NCBI GenBank assembly: GCA_947175465.1
Contig: CAMWMY010000010.1
Coordinates: forward strand, 1 to 14,197
DNA length: 14,197 bases
Direction of reading: 5' to 3'
From: an uncultured Erysipelotrichaceae bacterium
GTDB lineage: Bacteria; Bacillota_I; Bacilli_A; Erysipelotrichales; Erysipelotrichaceae
Part shown: piece after piece, positions 1 to 7,648 of the stretch
Layout: each line of letters begins with the position of its first letter
Numbering within the stretch: position 1 is the first letter of the stretch
Program-made: the position numbers and the translations under genes
Notes under the pieces: generated by a model
The model's database searches: none
The model's input: only the letters and a program-made list of their open reading frames with translations
Told to the model about the DNA's origin: nothing

Positions 1-15
1 CATATGGTATCATCA

Positions 16-288
16 TTATTTTTTATATTTTTCTTCATGTAAACGTTTCATAATACCTTCTTTTGATAAAATATTACGTACTGTATCAGAAGGTTGAGCA
101 CCGTTTTTAATCCATTTTACAGCTAATTCTTCATCAATACGAATTTGTGCTGGATCTGTTGTTGGATTATAAGTTCCAATAGCTTCAATAATACGCCCAT
201 CTCTAGGTGAACGAGAATCTGCTGCTACAATTCTGTAAAAAGGTCTTCTTTTTGAACCCATACGTTTTAATCTTAATTTTACTGCCAT
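16..288 (-). CDS. rpsP: 30S ribosomal protein S16
   Basis: Small-subunit ribosomal protein that binds the 5' domain of 16S rRNA and helps early 30S assembly in the cytoplasm. The 90-residue product has the full family length. It opens with the family signature [21 protein letters not shown] and continues with the conserved [10 protein letters not shown] and GTYNP blocks (about residues 23-42), and it has the usual Lys-rich C-terminus. The ATG at 288 is preceded by a strong AGGAGG Shine-Dalgarno site (about 296-301). It lies 84 nt downstream of ffh in the same direction, the order seen in the Bacillus ffh-rpsP cluster. A good sigma-A promoter in that gap suggests it can also be transcribed independently of ffh. 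The usual followers (khpA, rimM, trmD) would lie beyond the window edge. Confidence 0.98.
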   Translation of the reverse strand: MAVKLRLKRMGSKRRPFYRIVAADSRSPRDGRIIEAIGTYNPTTDPAQIRIDEELAVKWIKNGAQPSDTVRNILSKEGIMKRLHEEKYKK

Positions 289-321
289 TTTATTTCCTCC
301 TACTATTTTTTTCGCTTTTAT

Positions 322-350
322 AGAATATCATAGTTATTTTAAGGTGTCAA
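322..350 (-). promoter_or_regulatory. sigma-A promoter for rpsP
   Basis: Reading on the minus strand, TTGACA (350-345) is followed after exactly 17 nt by TATTCT (327-322). A TG dinucleotide one base before the -10 makes it an extended -10. The rpsP start lies about 34 nt beyond the -10. The -35 sits in the right arm of a 6-bp inverted repeat (AGGTGT/ACACCT), so a weak ffh 3' hairpin and the promoter overlap. Confidence 0.75.
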
Positions 351-372
351 GTAAAATTCCTTTACACCTGAA

Positions 373-1773
373 TTAAAATCGACGCTTCCCAAATTTATTA
401 GCGAATGGAAAGCCACCTTTCATTTTCCCTAACATATCCATATTCGGCATTCCTGGCATTTTTCCACCTTTGCTCATCTTTGACATTTGCTTCATAAGCT
501 GTTTCATTTTATCATATTGAGATAATAAGCGATTAACATCACTTACTTGTGTTCCACTTCCTTTGGCTATTCTATTTTTTCGTGATGCTTTCAAAATGGA
601 TGGATTTCTTCTTTCTTCTTTCGTCATACTTAAAAGAATAGCTTCATTTTTCTTCATTGTTTGATCAGCTTTCTCATCATCAATTTGTCCAGCCATTTGT
701 CCCATTCCTGGAATTAATTTCAGCATCCCTGCAATGGACCCCATTTTCTTCACCTGTTGCAATTGTACCAACATATCTTCCAATGTAAATTGCCCAGACA
801 TCATACGATTAGCAACTTTACTTGATTCTTTCACATCCATTTTTTCTTGTGCTTGTTCCACAAGAGTCATGATGTCTCCCATTCCAAGAATACGATCGGC
901 CATTCTCTTTGGATAGAAAATATCTAAATCTTCTACTTTTTCTCCAAGACCAACAAATTTTACAGGTACTTTCGTAATTGATCGAACGGATAAAATACCC
1001 CCACCTCTAGAGTCTCCATCTAATTTGGTTAGTACTAACCCTGTCACATTTAATTGATCATGAAAGCTTTGTGCAACATTTACAATATCTTGCCCAGTCA
1101 TAGCATCTACAGTAAGCAAAATATCATCAGGTTGAATCATCTCTTTCATCTGTACAAGTTCTTCCATCAACTCTTCATCAATATGTAAACGTCCAGCAGT
1201 ATCAAAAAGCAAGGTATCATAGTGATGTTCTTTTCCATATTCTAATGCTTGTTTTACTACTTCTACAGCAGGTGTATCTATTCCTAAAGCAAACACTTCT
1301 ATCCCAATACTTTTTCCTAATGTTTGTAATTGCTCAATAGCTGCCGGTCTTACCATATCACAAGCGACAAGTAAAGGTTTTCTAGCTTGCTTTTTCTTTA
1401 ATACATTTGCAATTTTGGCAGCAGCTGTTGTCTTACCTGTCCCTTGTAACCCTACCATCATAATACTTGTGATTCCATGCTCTTTATAAGCAATACCTGT
1501 TTCTTCATTTCCTAATAAAGCAACAATTTCGTCATGTACAATCTTCACAACCATTTGACCAGGATTTAAAGAAGACATTACTTCTGTACCTAAGGCCTTC
1601 TCTTTTACTTGTTCAACAAAATCTTTTACAACTTTATAGTTCACATCTGCCTCAAGAAGTGACATACGCACTTCTTTCAACATATCAGTCATATTTTTTT
1701 CTGTTAATTTCCCTTTTCCTGTTATATTTTTAAACGCTTTATTTAAGCGTTCATTTAAAGATTCAAAAGCCAT
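373..1773 (-). CDS. ffh: Signal recognition particle GTPase Ffh (SRP54)
   Basis: Protein core of the signal recognition particle. It binds SRP RNA and signal sequences of nascent membrane or secreted proteins and docks with FtsY at the membrane through a shared GTPase cycle. The 466 residues match the family length. The N domain spans about 1-90. The G domain has the P-loop GLQGTGKTT (108-116), DTAG (191-194), TKLD (249-252) and the DSRGGG closing loop (254-259). The Met-rich M domain runs from about 325 and ends in a Met/Gly/Lys-rich tail. The ATG at 1773 follows AAAGGTGGAG at good spacing. In Bacillus the gene is normally preceded by ylxM; here no ylxM is present, only a tiny ORF and two promoters. 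rpsP follows 84 nt downstream. Confidence 0.98.
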   Translation of the reverse strand: MAFESLNERLNKAFKNITGKGKLTEKNMTDMLKEVRMSLLEADVNYKVVKDFVEQVKEKALGTEVMSSLNPGQMVVKIVHDEIVALLGNEETGIAYKEHGITSIMMVGLQGTGKTTAAAKIANVLKKKQARKPLLVACDMVRPAAIEQLQTLGKSIGIEVFALGIDTPAVEVVKQALEYGKEHHYDTLLFDTAGRLHIDEELMEELVQMKEMIQPDDILLTVDAMTGQDIVNVAQSFHDQLNVTGLVLTKLDGDSRGGGILSVRSITKVPVKFVGLGEKVEDLDIFYPKRMADRILGMGDIMTLVEQAQEKMDVKESSKVANRMMSGQFTLEDMLVQLQQVKKMGSIAGMLKLIPGMGQMAGQIDDEKADQTMKKNEAILLSMTKEERRNPSILKASRKNRIAKGSGTQVSDVNRLLSQYDKMKQLMKQMSKMSKGGKMPGMPNMDMLGKMKGGFPFANKFGKRRF

Positions 1774-1800
1774 ACTTGCTCCACCTTTCCTTTTTTCCTT

Positions 1801-1809
1801 ATTATAGCA
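1801..1809 (-). promoter_or_regulatory. Extended -10 promoter immediately upstream of ffh
   Basis: The minus strand reads TGCTATAAT, a perfect TATAAT (1806-1801) with the TGn extension (1809-1807), 28 bases before the ffh start codon. No good -35 lies 16-18 nt upstream (best TTTCAG-like), which is tolerated for extended -10 promoters. It would give a very short ffh leader that excludes the upstream micro-ORF. Confidence 0.55.
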
Positions 1810-1830
1810 TACAAAATATGTTCCTGAAAA

Positions 1831-1905
1831 CTACTCAAACTGACACTTATCTATTGTAAAGGCACATCGCTTGCTACTTTGTTTTCTATTAAACATAAAG
1901 AACAT
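1831..1905 (-). CDS. Possible 24-codon leader ORF upstream of ffh
   Basis: A very small ORF beginning MFFMFNRKQSSKRC and ending with TAG at 1831-1833, 57 nt before the ffh start. It is preceded by AAAGGAGGG (1915-1907), one of the strongest ribosome-binding sequences in the window, and by a good promoter. The spacing is awkward: about 2 nt from GGAGG to the first ATG (1905) and about 11 nt to the second in-frame ATG (1896, giving 21 codons). The peptide is basic with two cysteines and has no recognisable domain. It occupies the place where ylxM normally lies but is far too short to be YlxM. It could be a leader peptide, a small protein, or chance in an untranslated leader. Only the promoter-SD-ORF arrangement supports it. 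Confidence 0.35.
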   Translation of the reverse strand: MFFMFNRKQSSKRCAFTIDKCQFE

Positions 1906-1930
1906 GCCCTCCTTTAAAAACTATATGAAG

Positions 1931-1959
1931 AGTATATGGATGACTATAAAAAGTCACAA
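1931..1959 (-). promoter_or_regulatory. Sigma-A promoter upstream of the micro-ORF and ffh
   Basis: On the minus strand TTGTGA (1959-1954) is separated by exactly 17 nt from TATACT (1936-1931), 4/6 and 5/6 matches to consensus. The predicted transcript would start near 1924, about 10 nt before the AAAGGAGGG site, and run through the micro-ORF into ffh. The rest of the rlmA-ffh gap (about 1960-2088) is AT-rich and shows nothing else I can support, including no convincing terminator for rlmA. Confidence 0.6.
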
Positions 1960-2088
1960 CATAGCATTTCTAATTTTGATAAAATCCTACATCAAGTATT
2001 TTTATACCATCTATTTGCATATTTAATTTCTTATAATAATTGTATTTACAGTAGAAAGGAATACTTCTTACCTTAAAGTTTCTTTTCG

Positions 2089-2892
2089 TTATTTATCATC
2101 CTCTTTGCCTATACATCGATAAAGTTCTATTTGAAATTGCACTTTCGTTTTTAAATAGTCTAGAGCTAATAATTTTTTACTCCCTTCTATAGGAGACTTC
2201 CAATAATAAGGAGTCATCATAAATAACGCTTCTATATCTTGCTTAGAACATAATTCAATATCATAAGCAACTTCTTTTATTTCTTGTAATACAAAACCAT
2301 CATATGTATGCTGTAAATCATTATCATAGACATCTGTATAAAGGATTTGCTTCATTTCATACAAATGTTTTGGACCAGGTGCTACTTTTAAGAAATATCC
2401 TTCTTTTTTCAATACTCGATGAAATTCACTTGCTTGTATAGGGGCAAAAATACTTAAAATAATATCTATACTCTTTTCGTTTAATGGTAGATCTGCAACA
2501 CTACAAACACCATAAAAAACTTGCTTTTTTCCTTTACAAGCTTCATGAACCGCATGCTTTGATAAATCAAATGCATATATATCGACTTTAGAAAAAAGGT
2601 CAGCTATTTGATTAGTATAATATCCTTCCCCACACCCCGCATCTACAAGTTTTGCAAACGATAAAGATTTTAAAAAAAGAAGGATTTGATCACATAATGG
2701 CTGATAAAAACCTTTTTCTAGAAAATACGTTCTAGCTTTTACCATATGCTTATCATCCCCTGTTTGTTTGCGGTTTTTCAAAAATAAATGGACATAACCT
2801 TTTTTCGCAATATCAAAAGTATGATGATTATCACATTGATATATTTTATCATTTTTATAAAGTGCACACTTACACTTAGGGCATATCAACAT
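2089..2892 (-). CDS. rlmA: 23S rRNA (guanine-N1)-methyltransferase, RlmA family
   Basis: SAM-dependent methyltransferase that modifies N1 of a guanine in helix 35 of 23S rRNA. In Gram-positives the RlmAII/TlrB type targets G748, in E. coli RlmAI targets G745; which applies here cannot be read from the sequence alone. The 267 residues fit the family. The N-terminus carries the zinc-binding set C4, C7, C20 and H24. The SAM-binding motif I is VDAGCGEGYY (83-92), followed by an acidic FDLSK strand end (108-112) and the family-typical KVAPGPKHLYEMK block near 170. The start at 2892 follows GAGGAT about 5 nt upstream. It appears monocistronic, behind the terminator of the thiI operon. Some homologues give tylosin or mycinamycin resistance in antibiotic producers; nothing here suggests that role. 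Confidence 0.9.
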   Translation of the reverse strand: MLICPKCKCALYKNDKIYQCDNHHTFDIAKKGYVHLFLKNRKQTGDDKHMVKARTYFLEKGFYQPLCDQILLFLKSLSFAKLVDAGCGEGYYTNQIADLFSKVDIYAFDLSKHAVHEACKGKKQVFYGVCSVADLPLNEKSIDIILSIFAPIQASEFHRVLKKEGYFLKVAPGPKHLYEMKQILYTDVYDNDLQHTYDGFVLQEIKEVAYDIELCSKQDIEALFMMTPYYWKSPIEGSKKLLALDYLKTKVQFQIELYRCIGKEDDK

Positions 2893-2926
2893 ATATCCTC
2901 ACTCCATTTTCTTACTCTTATCTTCT

Positions 2927-2935
2927 ATTCTATCA
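2927..2935 (-). promoter_or_regulatory. Weak extended -10 candidate for rlmA
   Basis: The minus strand reads TGATAGAAT, a TGn extension followed by TAGAAT (2932-2927), 34 nt before the rlmA start. No clear -35 is present. It lies beyond the upstream terminator, where an independent promoter is needed. Confidence 0.35.
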
Positions 2936-3029
2936 TATTTTATTAACTTTTCTGCTTCTAATTTATACCCTATTGTTCTTCCATTTTATGAAAATCATTA
3001 AAGCTTCTATTTTGTCCATTTAAGAAATT

Positions 3030-3088
3030 AAAAAAGGCTGTAATTTTATAGAGATTTTCCAATATCCTATCTCTATCTCATTACAACC
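3030..3088 (-). terminator. Rho-independent terminator of the ezrA-nifZ-thiI-orf88 operon
   Basis: On the minus strand GGTTGTAAT (3088-3080) pairs with ATTACAGCC (3044-3036) and, inside it, ATAGAGAT pairs with ATCTCTAT (8 bp) across a 13-nt loop. The outer stem is followed directly by a run of Ts. It lies 27 bases past the stop codon of the 88-residue gene. Confidence 0.85.
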
Positions 3089-3114
3089 TATCTATCCTAC
3101 ATTTTACAATATAT

Positions 3115-3381
3115 CTATCTTTTAAACTGATTTTTGTTGTGCATTATTTGTTGTTGCTGATTGTGATTTCTTTTATTATTTTGAAAAGAATCATCTTTGG
3201 CCATCTCTGTTTGGTAGTTATGTTGATATTTCTTCTTTACATCATGACAAGCATGATCATCATATCGTTTACGATGGTATTGTTTATCAGCTTCTACATC
3301 TGCACCTAATTCAATTCCCATTTCATATTGGTATAAATCTTGCTGTACTTGTTGCTTTTTATAATGTTTTTTTCTATCCAT
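3115..3381 (-). CDS. Hypothetical 88-residue hydrophilic Gln/Lys/His-rich protein
   Basis: I do not recognise this gene with confidence. It encodes 88 residues that are extremely hydrophilic (Lys, Gln, Asn, His, Tyr), with no membrane segment or signal peptide; the C-terminal third is low-complexity Asn/Gln/His. A short central stretch, QYEMGIELGADVEADK (18-33), resembles the N-terminal YE-x-A-x-ELG-x-x-LGAD block of alpha/beta-type small acid-soluble spore proteins. The rest lacks the conserved SVGGEMVK-type half, so homology is only a guess. The start is supported by GAGGTGAT about 5-7 nt before the ATG. It lies 44 nt downstream of thiI with no intervening terminator and just before the operon terminator, so it is probably co-transcribed. 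Clean start, SD and terminator context make it likely a real gene. Confidence 0.7.
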   Translation of the reverse strand: MDRKKHYKKQQVQQDLYQYEMGIELGADVEADKQYHRKRYDDHACHDVKKKYQHNYQTEMAKDDSFQNNKRNHNQQQQIMHNKNQFKR

Positions 3382-3425
3382 TTTATCACCTCATCAGTAG
3401 TATGAGTGTAATAAGAATAGCTATA

Positions 3426-4637
3426 CTAAAATAAATCAGAATTTTGCTCTACGATAGGATAAACATCAATACATTGTATATTTTCGATACATTCTTCTAA
3501 TAATGTTTCATACTCAAATTTACTTTCCATTTTTTCAGCACGGTGCACTGTTGGCTTCGTAACAGGATTTTTAGGAGTAAAAATCGTACAACAGTCTTCA
3601 AATGGCTGAATAGAAATATCATAAGTATGAATTTGTTTTGCAATATTAATAATTTCCAATTTATCCATTGTTGCTACTGGGCGTATAACTGGTGTTTGAA
3701 TTACATGATTAATTGTTTGCATACTCTCTAATGTCTGTGATGCAACCTGTCCAATAGATTCTCCATTTACAATAGCCAAACAACGACTTTTTTCACATAC
3801 TCTTTCGGCAATACGATACATCATTCTTCGCATTATCGTAATCGCATAACTTTCATCACAATGTTGATAAATAGCTAATTGTAAATCTGTAAAAGGCACA
3901 ATATGCACACGAATATGCCCTTGGTGACCTGCAATACTACGTGCTAACTGTAATACCTTTTCTTGTGCTGCATCGCTTGTATATGGTGGAGAAGCATAAT
4001 GAATACATTCGATTGATACTCCTCTTTTCATTGTTAAATAACTAGCTACTGGAGAATCAATACCTCCTGATAACATTACAAGAGCTTTACCTCCTACACC
4101 AACAGGATATCCACCTGCTCCTTTGGTACGATTTACCATGATATACGTTTCAAATTGATGGATTTCTATTTCAATTCGTAACTCTGGCTTTTTAACATCT
4201 ACTTTTAAAGGTGTCTGTTTTAATATTTCTGTTGCAATTGCACGATTTACCTCATCAGAAATCATTGGAAATTGTTTATAACTTCTTCGTGTATCAATTT
4301 TAAAAGTATGCTTATCTGTATGCTTCGCTAAATGTAGCGAAGTCTCTATCATTTGCTCAATTTGCGAATCCACTTTAATCGCTAAAGAAAAAGAACTAAT
4401 TCCAAATACATGTTGTAGTACCTCACTTACAGCAGTACCATCCTCTCCATTTAATAAAATATATAAGCGATCATGTGTACGCTCATAAGTAAGCTTTTCA
4501 AATGAGCGCAATGCATTTTTTACATTATGCAATAAGCGTTTAATAAAGTCTTTTTTATTCTTTCCTTTGGTTGATAATTCTCCATAACGAACTAAAATAT
4601 GATTATACGCAATCTGTGTATTAGATTCCATAAGCAT
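3426..4637 (-). CDS. thiI: tRNA 4-thiouridine synthase ThiI (rhodanese-less type)
   Basis: ATP-dependent sulfurtransferase that adenylates uridine 8 of tRNA and replaces its oxygen with sulfur; in some bacteria it also supports thiazole synthesis. The 403 residues match the short Bacillus-type form, which ends without the C-terminal rhodanese domain of E. coli ThiI. An N-terminal ferredoxin-like region and THUMP domain (about 60-170) precede the PP-loop ATP pyrophosphatase domain with SGGIDS (190-195). The conserved EDCC-x-x-F-x-PK-x-PVTKP block lies at 347-362 and includes the conserved cysteine pair (349-350). The ATG at 4637 has GGAGGTG 4-6 nt upstream and overlaps the desulfurase gene by 17 bp. 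That overlap and the missing rhodanese domain suggest direct persulfide transfer from the adjacent desulfurase. Confidence 0.96.
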   Translation of the reverse strand: MLMESNTQIAYNHILVRYGELSTKGKNKKDFIKRLLHNVKNALRSFEKLTYERTHDRLYILLNGEDGTAVSEVLQHVFGISSFSLAIKVDSQIEQMIETSLHLAKHTDKHTFKIDTRRSYKQFPMISDEVNRAIATEILKQTPLKVDVKKPELRIEIEIHQFETYIMVNRTKGAGGYPVGVGGKALVMLSGGIDSPVASYLTMKRGVSIECIHYASPPYTSDAAQEKVLQLARSIAGHQGHIRVHIVPFTDLQLAIYQHCDESYAITIMRRMMYRIAERVCEKSRCLAIVNGESIGQVASQTLESMQTINHVIQTPVIRPVATMDKLEIINIAKQIHTYDISIQPFEDCCTIFTPKNPVTKPTVHRAEKMESKFEYETLLEECIENIQCIDVYPIVEQNSDLF

Positions 4638-5748
4638 GTGACACCTCCCAAACAGCTTTTATAAATGCATCAATTTCATCTTTTGTAGTATGCAGTGATA
4701 AAGAAATACGAATGGCATGTGTTGCCCTTTGTTCTCCTAACCCCATAGCTAATAAAACATGGGATCGAGCTTTCTTCTTTGAAGAACAAGTACTTTGCGC
4801 AGATACCGCAAATCCCTTTTTATTTAATGCATTAAGCATAATTTCACTGCCTACTTGTAAGCAAGAGATATTTAAAATAAAAGGTGATGAAGAACAATCA
4901 CTATTAATAACAATACCATCCATTTGAGAAAATTGCTCTCTCATATATTCATTTAATTTTTTTACATGACAATAACTTTCTTCTTGTTCCTCTAGAGCTA
5001 AACGTAGTGTTTTCGCTAATACAATATATGCTGGCGCATTACTTGTTCCAGCGCGCATTCCACTTTCTTGTTGCCCTCCGCTTAATAACGGCAATAATTG
5101 AATATTGGGCTTTTTATATAAAAGGCCACTCCCTTTTAAACCATATATTTTATGAGCAGAAAAAGTTGCCATATCCATAAAGGATACATCAACTTTTATT
5201 TTTCCTATAGCTTGTACACAATCACAGTGGAAAACAGCTCGAGAATTTTGATGGATAATTTCAGAGAGAGTTTCAATCGGGTTTATTGCTCCTGTCTCAT
5301 TATTCACATGCATCAAAGATACTAAAATCGTATCTTTTCTTAATGCTTTTTTTAATACTTCAGGTTCCACAATCCCACTTTGATTGACTGGTAAATAAGT
5401 AACTTCAAATCCAAATACTTCTTCTAATTGTTGCATTGTTTTTAACACACTAGAGTGCTCAACATTACTTGTAATAATATGGTTTCCACGATGATTATTT
5501 TTTAATGCAAATCCTTTAATTGCCATATTATTAGACTCACTAGCACAAGAAGTGAAAATAATTTCATTACTGGAAACATGAAAAAGTTGGGCAATTTGTG
5601 TGCGACTTTGTTCTAGCAACTTCGATACATCTCTTCCTAATGTATGTAAAGAATCGCTATTTCCATAATAAGTATTTAAAATTGTCGTATACGCCTTTAA
5701 AACTTCTTGGCGAACAGGCGTAGTAGAAGCATAATCAAGATAAATCAT
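4621..5748 (-). CDS. nifZ: Cysteine desulfurase, NifS/IscS family (NifZ-type ThiI partner)
   Basis: PLP-dependent enzyme that converts cysteine to alanine and holds the released sulfur as an active-site persulfide. The 375-residue product starts MIYLDYASTTPVR, the family N-terminus. Visible landmarks are H98 in NVEHSS, the PLP lysine K200 in SAHKIYG, and C321 in the STCSS active-site loop. I set the start at 5748 because AGAGG lies 6 nt upstream; an in-frame ATG at 5784 has no SD and would reach into ezrA. The gene begins one base after the ezrA stop codon and its 3' end overlaps thiI by 17 bp. In Bacillus subtilis the desulfurase next to thiI (NifZ) is dedicated to tRNA thiolation and stands in for IscS plus the rhodanese domain. 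The same arrangement here suggests the same role, but general Fe-S use cannot be excluded. Confidence 0.95.
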   Translation of the reverse strand: MIYLDYASTTPVRQEVLKAYTTILNTYYGNSDSLHTLGRDVSKLLEQSRTQIAQLFHVSSNEIIFTSCASESNNMAIKGFALKNNHRGNHIITSNVEHSSVLKTMQQLEEVFGFEVTYLPVNQSGIVEPEVLKKALRKDTILVSLMHVNNETGAINPIETLSEIIHQNSRAVFHCDCVQAIGKIKVDVSFMDMATFSAHKIYGLKGSGLLYKKPNIQLLPLLSGGQQESGMRAGTSNAPAYIVLAKTLRLALEEQEESYCHVKKLNEYMREQFSQMDGIVINSDCSSSPFILNISCLQVGSEIMLNALNKKGFAVSAQSTCSSKKKARSHVLLAMGLGEQRATHAIRISLSLHTTKDEIDAFIKAVWEVSHAYGI

Positions 5749-5749
5749 A

Positions 5750-7510
5750 TTATGCCTCTGAATGCCCCATATTTTCTGTATCATTTTTATTAATTAAATT
5801 CTCATATGCACCAGGATGCATCTTCTCAATCGCTTGAATTCCTATTTTAAGAGCTTTGGTATATTGCCCATTTCTAAAACATAATTCAGCTCTTGTCAAT
5901 TCTGAATCAATTTCAGGATAAGAAGAACGATAACGGTTTCCAAATACAATTGTATTTTCTACCATGATGGCCATTCCCACTAAATTATTTACACTATTAT
6001 ATAAAGTATAAATATAATCAATCGATACTCGAAGTTGTGTATTTAAGCGCTGTACATCAAGAGGGCTATTTTTTAAAATACAAGAAATATCTTTCATCAT
6101 GACTTTCGCTTTATGTAAATCATCATCATATTTTTGTGATACACTCGGTAAGCGATACTTAGACATTTTGACACGAATTTCATTCACAATTAATTGTAAT
6201 TTTATTAATTGTTTTTTCGCTCTTTCTTCATCACTACATGCACTTTCTAAGCTTACTTTCATTTTCGCAATTTCATCCATAAAAGATGTGTTACTTTGCT
6301 CCAACTCCTTATAAGCGATAAGAATCGTTGTATAAGGAACAGATTTTTCAAGCACTATACGCTCTAACTTACGTTCCATTTCATTTAAATTTGCTAACTT
6401 ATCTTTAATTTCTTTAAATTTTTGTGTCCAATTTTCAAAACCAAAGCGTTCATATACGCGTGTATATAATAATTCTGTTTCTTCTACTTCTTGATTCATC
6501 GTTTTTACACCATCAAGTAAGATTTCAATATTACTAGAAACTTCATCAAAAGCCTTATCTTCTTTTATAATTTGTTCTTGAAGCTGACACAGGCGCTTTT
6601 CACATTCATTTAAGTTATACTCTACATTTTCTACTTTCCCATTGCGTAGCTTATTTAAATCTTCACTTAGCATATTAGAAATAATTTCTAAACTTTTAGT
6701 AATTTCTAAATGTTCTAAATAAACCCCTTTATTTTTAATTTGTGCATATTGATAACTAATCTCATCAATCATACGTGGAAGAATTCCTTTTCCTTTTTCA
6801 TAAAGTGGTGGTAACTCTTCAATTAAAGTTTCTAAGTGTTTCATAGCTTCTAAAATGCGATCTTGTTGATCGGCCGCTTTATTAAATTCAGAAGCAAACA
6901 TCCATTCTTCAAAAGAAGAAAACATTTTTTCAATCGAAGCAACCTCTTCTTCTAAATACGCACTACTATGTGTATAAATAGAGCGATTTTCTTCCATTTT
7001 CTTTTTTAACAATCTAAATTCATCTTTTAATTTATTAATTTGCTCTCTTTGTTCATTTTCTTTTTCTAAGACAGCATCTAAAATATCATTCACACTGTTT
7101 ACTTGTTCTTGACACTCTTGTAACTCTTTACGAAGAGTATTCATTTTCTTATTTGCTGCTTTCACTTTCCGTACATAAACTAAATCATCTACCTCAGCTA
7201 ATGACATACTGCATTCTTTAAGACGCTCTTGCACACTATCAAAATCATGTTTACATTCTTCAACACGCTGTGCCATCTCATCATTTACCCGTGATAAAGC
7301 AACTGCTTTATTTAACTTAAAAGCTAAAGGTACACTTTTAATCGTATTGTACATAAGCTCAAGCTCATCCAATTCTTTCGCTGCTTTCTTCTGTTTGATC
7401 AACACTAGAATAATACTTAATACAATAATAAGTACAATACCAATAAAAATATATATTAATGTATCCATAGTAATGATGTTTTTTAAGTTATTTATCACGT
7501 TTTCCATCAT
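5750..7510 (-). CDS. ezrA: Septation ring formation regulator EzrA
   Basis: Membrane-anchored, spectrin-like coiled-coil protein that restrains FtsZ ring formation and couples division to cell-wall synthesis at the septum in low-GC Gram-positives. One transmembrane helix near the N-terminus (about residues 17-38, very Ile/Leu/Val-rich, ending at KQKKAAKEL) is followed by more than 500 residues of Glu/Lys/Leu-rich helical repeats, with no other domain. The length of about 586 is close to the usual 560-575. The frame is open from a GTG at 7516, but that codon lies inside the AGAGAGGTG ribosome-binding site, so I use the ATG at 7510; the next ATG (7507) is equally possible. About 15 residues precede the membrane helix, slightly more than in Bacillus EzrA. 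It is the first gene of the ezrA-nifZ-thiI-orf88 unit. Confidence 0.93.
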   Translation of the reverse strand: MMENVINNLKNIITMDTLIYIFIGIVLIIVLSIILVLIKQKKAAKELDELELMYNTIKSVPLAFKLNKAVALSRVNDEMAQRVEECKHDFDSVQERLKECSMSLAEVDDLVYVRKVKAANKKMNTLRKELQECQEQVNSVNDILDAVLEKENEQREQINKLKDEFRLLKKKMEENRSIYTHSSAYLEEEVASIEKMFSSFEEWMFASEFNKAADQQDRILEAMKHLETLIEELPPLYEKGKGILPRMIDEISYQYAQIKNKGVYLEHLEITKSLEIISNMLSEDLNKLRNGKVENVEYNLNECEKRLCQLQEQIIKEDKAFDEVSSNIEILLDGVKTMNQEVEETELLYTRVYERFGFENWTQKFKEIKDKLANLNEMERKLERIVLEKSVPYTTILIAYKELEQSNTSFMDEIAKMKVSLESACSDEERAKKQLIKLQLIVNEIRVKMSKYRLPSVSQKYDDDLHKAKVMMKDISCILKNSPLDVQRLNTQLRVSIDYIYTLYNSVNNLVGMAIMVENTIVFGNRYRSSYPEIDSELTRAELCFRNGQYTKALKIGIQAIEKMHPGAYENLINKNDTENMGHSEA

Positions 7511-7542
7511 CTGCACCTCTCTTAAAAATTCTCATTATTTAT

Positions 7543-7571
7543 ATTGTAACATATTTATTCTATTATTTTAA
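7543..7571 (-). promoter_or_regulatory. Promoter for the ezrA operon
   Basis: The minus strand shows TTAAAA (7571-7566), a 17-nt spacer, then TACAAT (7548-7543), with TG one base before the -10 (extended -10). The transcript would begin about 25 nt ahead of the ezrA start codon. It is divergent from the rpsD promoter 40-70 bases away. Confidence 0.55.
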
Positions 7572-7613
7572 TCTTTCTTTTTAAAAATTTTATATACTAA
7601 TGTCCCCCCTTAT

Positions 7614-7642
7614 TTGACATTCACCCTTAAATTTGCTATAGT
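7614..7642 (+). promoter_or_regulatory. Consensus sigma-A promoter for rpsD
   Basis: A perfect TTGACA (7614-7619), a 17-nt spacer and TATAGT (7637-7642), with TG at 7634-7635 giving an extended -10. This is the best promoter in the window, as expected for a ribosomal protein gene. Transcription should start near 7649, giving a leader of about 175 nt. The -35 overlaps the right arm of the inverted repeat AATGTC (7599-7604)/GACATT (7616-7621). Confidence 0.85.
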
Positions 7643-7648
7643 ATATGA

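Noticed and set aside
1922..2025. Plus-strand micro-ORF starting M-K-S-I-W in the ffh-rlmA gap
   Set aside because: No Shine-Dalgarno site or plus-strand promoter, and AT-biased composition; it is antisense to a better supported promoter.
5749..5784. Longer N-terminus for the cysteine desulfurase from ATG 5784
   Set aside because: No SD before it, it overlaps ezrA, and the family N-terminus begins at M-I-Y-L-D-Y encoded from 5748.
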